This document shows, piece by piece, positions 6,516 to 10,124 of a stretch of 10,124 nt of DNA; position 1 is the first letter of the stretch; every line of letters begins with the position of its first letter. The stretch spans positions 1 to 10,124 of the forward strand of contig SKPY01000265.1 in NCBI GenBank assembly GCA_007119305.1. Reading direction: 5' to 3'. The notes under the pieces were generated by a model. The model ran no database searches and was not told where the DNA came from. It saw nothing but the letters and a program-made list of their open reading frames with translations. Made by a program: the position numbers and the translations under genes. The DNA comes from Nitriliruptorales bacterium (lineage in GTDB: Bacteria; Actinomycetota; Nitriliruptoria; Euzebyales; Egibacteraceae).

Positions 6516-8543
6516 TCGCTCCGCGAGCGTGGCGATGACCGCCCGGTAGCGCGCTGACAGGTGCGCGGGATCTGTCGGGGCCGCGGCTGCACGCAGGTCC
6601 GCGAGCGCTTCGGGCAGGGTCTCCAGCGCGTCCGCCAGCGCCCGCACCGAGCCCGGCGGCACGTACTGCGCCCGGTCTGCGAAGAGCTCGCGCAACGTCG
6701 GCAGGTCGCTTGCGATCGCGGGGCACCCCAACGCAGCAGCAAGCGAGCCGACACCGGTGTGGTCGATCCTGAGGTAGGGAAGGGCAACGACGTCGGCTGC
6801 CGTCAGGATGTCGATGAGCGCCTGTCCTGGGACGTAACCGGGAATAACGGTGACCCGATTGAGGAGCCCGAGCTCCGCGCAGCGTGCGCGCAGGTCGTCT
6901 CCCCGTTCCGTCTGGCCGGCGAGGACGAGGCGGACTGAAGGCGCGTCGGCTTCGGCCAGCGCCTCGAGGAGCTGGTGCACGCCCTTGTAGCGGTAGAGGT
7001 TGCCCACCATCGCGACGAGGATCTCGTCGTCGCTCGCCCCCAGGCGGGCGCGATCGTAGCGCTGCGACGTGACGTCGTGCTGCTCCTGGGGCGGGGGGAA
7101 GGGCAGGCGCACGACGGGGAGGCCATGATCGCGTGCCCACTGCTCGAGCTCTGCGGTGTGGACGACGACGAGGTCTGCCTGCCGGGCGGCGTGGATGACG
7201 TTGCTGCCCCCACGGTCACCCCCGTGGGTCAGGCGATTGTGCACCGTGGCGATTACCAGGGCGCCACCCCGACGGAGTCCTGCCACGAGGAGACGCTCGT
7301 AGGCAGGGCGGACCCCAACCGGTACCCAGACGAGCTCTCCGCCGGCGGGCAGCCGTGCCGCGCGGAGGAGCCCGGTCAGCGCCCCGACGGCCTTGCCGGC
7401 GAGGGTGTTGCCGTTGCCCGTCGGGAACCAGCGCTCCACAGGGCCGTTCCACCCGGGTGCGGGGCCGTTCGTGGTCGTGCCTACGATCACATGGAGCTCC
7501 GGGGCGAGCAGCATGGCGACGTCAACCGCGTACCGGGCGATCCCCCCGCGACCGAAGGGCTCGAGGATGCGGACCCGGCGAAGGTGGCGTGACCGGATTG
7601 TCTCGAGCGGCTCTGCGGACGGGGGCATCCCACCCAACAGTCCTCTTATGGTGGCGAGATGCTGCTTGCGACGAGCCCGGCGGAGCCGTGGGTCACTGAC
7701 CGGCACCGACCAGCGAGCCACCCGGACGGCCTGGCCGAGCAGCAGCAGCGTCAGCGCTCCGACCCGCCGGGGGCCAGTGAGCCAGGTGTCGACGAAGCGG
7801 CGGGCAGACCGGCCGAACTGGCGTGCCCGCCAAGGGTCATGGATGCCGCTGGATCCCGCACGCTCGTGGATGACCCGTGCGTCGGGTACGAGCATGGTGG
7901 GGATCCCGTGTGCGTGTGCGCGCAGCTGCCAGTCGGTCTCCTCCCAGTACAGGAAGTAGCGCTCGTCCATGGGACCCACCTCCTCCCACACTGCTCTGGG
8001 GATGAGGAGGCAGGCGCCCGTAAGCAGGGGACCCGAAACGGGTTGGTCGTAGCGCTGCCAGCGTGGCCACAGCCGCGCGGGCCAGGAGCCTGGCCGTGCC
8101 CGCTCGGGGATCAGCACCTCCTCGCCGAGGAACGTCCACACGCCTGGCAGGCCGGATCGGGTGGGCTGGAACTGGCCTTGACCCGTCAAGACCACCGGAC
8201 CGAGGATGCTTCGGGGTTGCCGCTGGTGCGCGGCGACTAGGGACTCCACCGCGCCGGGCTGCAGGACGACGTCGGGGTTGCAGACCAGCACGAACTCGCC
8301 GGCAGCTCGGGCCATCCCAGCGTTGACGCCGGCCGCGAAACCATGGTTCTCGTCGAGGCGGATCACCTGGGCCTGCGGCGCATGCTGGCGGGCGATGCGC
8401 ACGGTGTCATCGTCGGAGGCGTTGTCGACGACGACCACGTCGTCGACTTGCTCGACGAGACCCGGGAGCAGCGATGGCAGCTGTGACGCCGAGCGGTAGG
8501 TCACGACGACGGCTGAGCAGTGGGGGCGGGCGGGCGCTTCCAT
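6504..8543 (-). CDS. Bifunctional glycosyltransferase: N-terminal GT2 and C-terminal GT4-like domain
   Basis: This 679-residue protein fuses two glycosyltransferases. The GT2 domain (about 8-290) has SAVVVTYRS (10-18), VVVDNAS (37-43), ENHGFAAGVN (65-74), the DxD equivalent CNPD (88-91), GACLLIPRAVW and the acidic LYWEETDW. A basic linker leads to a GT-B domain (about 318-679) with RILEPFGRGGIARY, TVHNRLTHGG, GNLYRYKGVHQLLEAL near 513 and IDHTGVGSLAAALGCP from about 593, where the E-x7-E pair of classical GT4 enzymes is replaced. It probably adds two different sugars in sequence. The frame stays open to 8612, but I chose ATG 8543: the upstream extension is low-complexity and covers the promoter-like TAGGCT and the palindrome, whereas MEAPARPHCSAVVVTY puts the first strand close to the N-terminus. 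It is transcribed alone, convergent with the exporter operon and divergent from the next gene. Its last 12 bases overlap the ATPase gene. Confidence 0.9.
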   Translation of the reverse strand: MEAPARPHCSAVVVTYRSASQLPSLLPGLVEQVDDVVVVDNASDDDTVRIARQHAPQAQVIRLDENHGFAAGVNAGMARAAGEFVLVCNPDVVLQPGAVESLVAAHQRQPRSILGPVVLTGQGQFQPTRSGLPGVWTFLGEEVLIPERARPGSWPARLWPRWQRYDQPVSGPLLTGACLLIPRAVWEEVGPMDERYFLYWEETDWQLRAHAHGIPTMLVPDARVIHERAGSSGIHDPWRARQFGRSARRFVDTWLTGPRRVGALTLLLLGQAVRVARWSVPVSDPRLRRARRKQHLATIRGLLGGMPPSAEPLETIRSRHLRRVRILEPFGRGGIARYAVDVAMLLAPELHVIVGTTTNGPAPGWNGPVERWFPTGNGNTLAGKAVGALTGLLRAARLPAGGELVWVPVGVRPAYERLLVAGLRRGGALVIATVHNRLTHGGDRGGSNVIHAARQADLVVVHTAELEQWARDHGLPVVRLPFPPPQEQHDVTSQRYDRARLGASDDEILVAMVGNLYRYKGVHQLLEALAEADAPSVRLVLAGQTERGDDLRARCAELGLLNRVTVIPGYVPGQALIDILTAADVVALPYLRIDHTGVGSLAAALGCPAIASDLPTLRELFADRAQYVPPGSVRALADALETLPEALADLRAAAAPTDPAHLSARYRAVIATLAERSLA

Positions 8544-8551
8544 CCACCTGG

Positions 8552-8557
8552 AGCCTA
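8552..8557 (-). promoter_or_regulatory. Possible -10 element for the minus-strand glycosyltransferase gene
   Basis: On the minus strand TAGGCT (8557-8552) fits TAnnnT and ends eight bases before ATG 8543. Transcription would begin near 8545, giving an almost leaderless message. A weak AGGTGG directly abuts the ATG. No -35 box is recognisable. The call rests on pattern and spacing. Confidence 0.3.
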
Positions 8558-8561
8558 GTGT

Positions 8562-8576
8562 CGAACGTAACGTTCG
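8562..8576. promoter_or_regulatory. Palindrome, candidate operator between divergent glycosyltransferase genes
   Basis: CGAACGTAACGTTCG is a perfect inverted repeat with 7-base arms around one central base. It lies in the 142-base divergent gap, just upstream of the possible -10 TAGGCT of the minus-strand gene, where a bound regulator would block polymerase. No factor can be named from sequence, and I see no second copy at the 1473-1545 promoter region. Confidence 0.4.
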
Positions 8577-8646
8577 CGCAGGCGGTGGAGCACCCGGTAG
8601 ACTCCCAGCCAACCCTTCGCACCAGCCGCCTGGTTGGTCACGTGCC

Positions 8647-8652
8647 TAGGGT
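8647..8652 (+). promoter_or_regulatory. Possible -10 element for the rightmost glycosyltransferase gene
   Basis: TAGGGT fits TAnnnT and would give a start site near 8659 with a leader of about 27 bases before ATG 8686. TAGACT at 8598-8603 is an alternative. Neither has a clear -35 box, and no good Shine-Dalgarno site precedes the ATG. Confidence 0.25.
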
Positions 8653-8685
8653 GTTCCAGCACGCCTTTGACCGATCGATAGCCCG

Positions 8686-10124
8686 ATGACCCGGGAAGCC
8701 CTCGAAACCGACCCCGCCCTCCGTGTCGGCTTCCTCGAGCCGCACCTGCGTCGGTATGGCGGGATCCGTCGGATCGTCGAGCTGGCGAACCGTCTTGTGC
8801 AGCGAGGGCACGACGTCACGATCCTCCTGCCGGACCGCGCGGAGCACGAGTGCACCTGGATGAGATGCGATGCGACGGTGATGAGTCTTCGTCATGGAGT
8901 CGGTAGGCCTTTCGATGTCGTGGTGTTCAACCACGAACCGCAGTGGCATCTGCTGTCGTTGTTCGACAACGAGACCGCCCGGGTCTTCTACGCCCTCCAC
9001 GACGCACGGCACTACGGCAAAGCGGGAAGCTGGGAGGCCGTTCGCACCGCCGTCGATCTCCAGCTGGCGAACAGCACCTGGACCGCGGACTCGATCGCCG
9101 AGCAGGTCGGTACGCGGCCTGAGGTGTTGCTAGGCGGTATCAATCCTGAGCACTTCCGGCCCCTTTCGGGAGTGCTCAAGCGCTACCCGATCCTGACCGT
9201 CGGCGATGGTCGCGAGTGGAAGGGACACGCGACGGTCGAGGTCGCCGGACGGCTCCTCGGTCTCCCCGTGGAGACCTACGCGAGCAAGGACCTGCCGCAG
9301 TCGGCGATGGCGCAGGAGTACGCGAGCGCCGAGGTGTTCGTCGTCGGCAGCCGGGTCGAGGGGTTCGGACAGCCCGGGCTCGAGGCGCTCGCGTGCGGTG
9401 TCCCCCTGGTGACCACGGACAATGGTGGTTGCCGTGACTACGCGATGCACGAGGAGACCGCCCTGGTGGTGCCGCCTGACGACCCCGAGGCCATGGCCGC
9501 GGCCATCGCCCGGGTTCGCCAGGACCCCCGCCTCGCACAACGGCTCGTGGACAACGGCCTACGACTCGTCGCGGAGCGCTTCGACTGGGATCGCAGCGCC
9601 GCAGCGCTCGAAGGCCACCTCCGCACCGCCGTGCGGCGCCGCGAGCAGCATGACCCACCCGCTGGGCTTCGCTACACGCCGCCCGACGAACCGGAAGTGT
9701 CGATCGTCGTGCTGACATGGGACCAGCTGCACCTCACACAGGACTGCGTGGAATCCATCCGGCGGCATACCGATGTCGCCTACGAGCTCATCATCGTGGA
9801 CAACGGGTCTGGCTGGGAGGCTGCCAACTACGCCCGCTGCGCTCCTGACGTCCGCGTGCTCAACGACCGCAACCTCGGCTTCGCGCAGGGCATGAACCAG
9901 GGGCTGGACGCTGCTCGGGGCACCTACGTCGTCTTCTGCAACAACGACACCGTGCTGCCCCCTGCCTGGGCCTCACCGCTGCTCGAGCACCTCAAGAAGC
10001 CCGAGGTCGGGATCGTCGTGCCCGCGATCACCAATGCGCGCGACCCGAGGATCGTGCGTGACCAGCCGGGGGAGGACGTCGAAACCCTACTGCCCTTCGA
10101 GGCGCCACCCCCCGCGGTGATGTA
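8686..10124 (+). CDS. Bifunctional glycosyltransferase: N-terminal GT4 and C-terminal GT2 domain (3' end beyond window)
   Basis: The frame runs 479 codons to the right edge without a stop. The GT4 domain (about 11-325) begins VGFLEPHLRRYGGIRRIVELA and has INPEHFRPL, VGDGREWKGH and the intact E-x7-E catalytic pair at E225 and E233 in EGFGQPGLEALACGVP. After a short linker, the GT2 domain starts near residue 335 with EVSIVVLTW, then IIVDNGSG, DRNLGFAQGMNQ and the DxD equivalent CNNDT with D421. The catalytic acidic region of GT2 would lie beyond the window. The start ATG 8686 is well fixed: an in-frame TGA occurs at 8668-8670 and no other start codon lies between. The domain order is the reverse of the divergent neighbour's. 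It should add two sugars to the same lipid-linked glycan. Family assignments are secure; donors and acceptors are unknown. Confidence 0.9.
   Translation, partial: MTREALETDPALRVGFLEPHLRRYGGIRRIVELANRLVQRGHDVTILLPDRAEHECTWMRCDATVMSLRHGVGRPFDVVVFNHEPQWHLLSLFDNETARVFYALHDARHYGKAGSWEAVRTAVDLQLANSTWTADSIAEQVGTRPEVLLGGINPEHFRPLSGVLKRYPILTVGDGREWKGHATVEVAGRLLGLPVETYASKDLPQSAMAQEYASAEVFVVGSRVEGFGQPGLEALACGVPLVTTDNGGCRDYAMHEETALVVPPDDPEAMAAAIARVRQDPRLAQRLVDNGLRLVAERFDWDRSAAALEGHLRTAVRRREQHDPPAGLRYTPPDEPEVSIVVLTWDQLHLTQDCVESIRRHTDVAYELIIVDNGSGWEAANYARCAPDVRVLNDRNLGFAQGMNQGLDAARGTYVVFCNNDTVLPPAWASPLLEHLKKPEVGIVVPAITNARDPRIVRDQPGEDVETLLPFEAPPPAVM

Noticed and set aside
6517..6529. Small hairpin CGCTC-CGC-GAGCG just after the ATPase stop as a terminator
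   Set aside because: The stem is only five bases with no T-run on either strand, and it lies in the coding end of the convergent gene.
8544..8612. N-terminal extension of the minus-strand GT2-GT4 protein to 8612
   Set aside because: The extra 23 residues are low-complexity and cover the palindrome and a -10-like element; the GT2 strand begins about ten residues after ATG 8543.
8639..8644. CACGTG present near both divergent promoters (1549-1554 and 8639-8644)
   Set aside because: The hexamer is expected a few times per 10 kb at this GC content and also occurs inside genes (near 691); the flanking bases differ.

Overview
The window is very GC-rich DNA (about 70% by eye) with a strong G/C third-position bias, GTG starts and one probable leaderless promoter. 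This fits an actinobacterium (Actinomycetota); I cannot name a genus. It is almost entirely a cell-surface glycan locus: five glycosyltransferase (GT) genes and a Wzm/Wzt-type ABC exporter, with hardly any non-coding DNA.

Layout. (A) From about 1472 leftward off the window edge, a large minus-strand gene encodes a degenerate GT2-like domain followed by a WsaF-like GT4 domain. (B-E) From 1546 to 6515, a tight plus-strand operon encodes a rhamnosyltransferase-like GT2 (B), a coiled-coil protein with two GT-B modules (C), the ABC-2 permease (D) and its ATPase (E). B/C and C/D overlap as GTGA, and D/E overlap by 17 bases. (F) From 8543 down to 6504, a minus-strand GT2-GT4 fusion converges on the ATPase gene with overlapping 3' ends. 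(G) From 8686 off the right edge, a plus-strand gene encodes the reverse fusion, GT4 then GT2. The control regions are the short divergent gaps 1473-1545 and 8544-8685.

How they work together (inference). The GTs would build a heteropolysaccharide on a lipid carrier at the inner face of the membrane, and Wzm/Wzt would export the finished chain. The ATPase has no C-terminal carbohydrate-binding domain, so export probably does not depend on recognising a non-reducing-end cap. The WsaF-like and WbbL-like modules hint at a rhamnose-containing glycan, but no sugar can be assigned from sequence alone.

I see no rRNA, tRNA, CRISPR, insertion sequence or phage gene. The system is a recognisable type. 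The less ordinary points are the stacking of two GT modules in four of the five GT proteins, the loss of the active-site motifs in the GT2-like half of gene A, the missing ordinary start codon of gene A beside a two-way promoter, and a 15-base palindrome between F and G.
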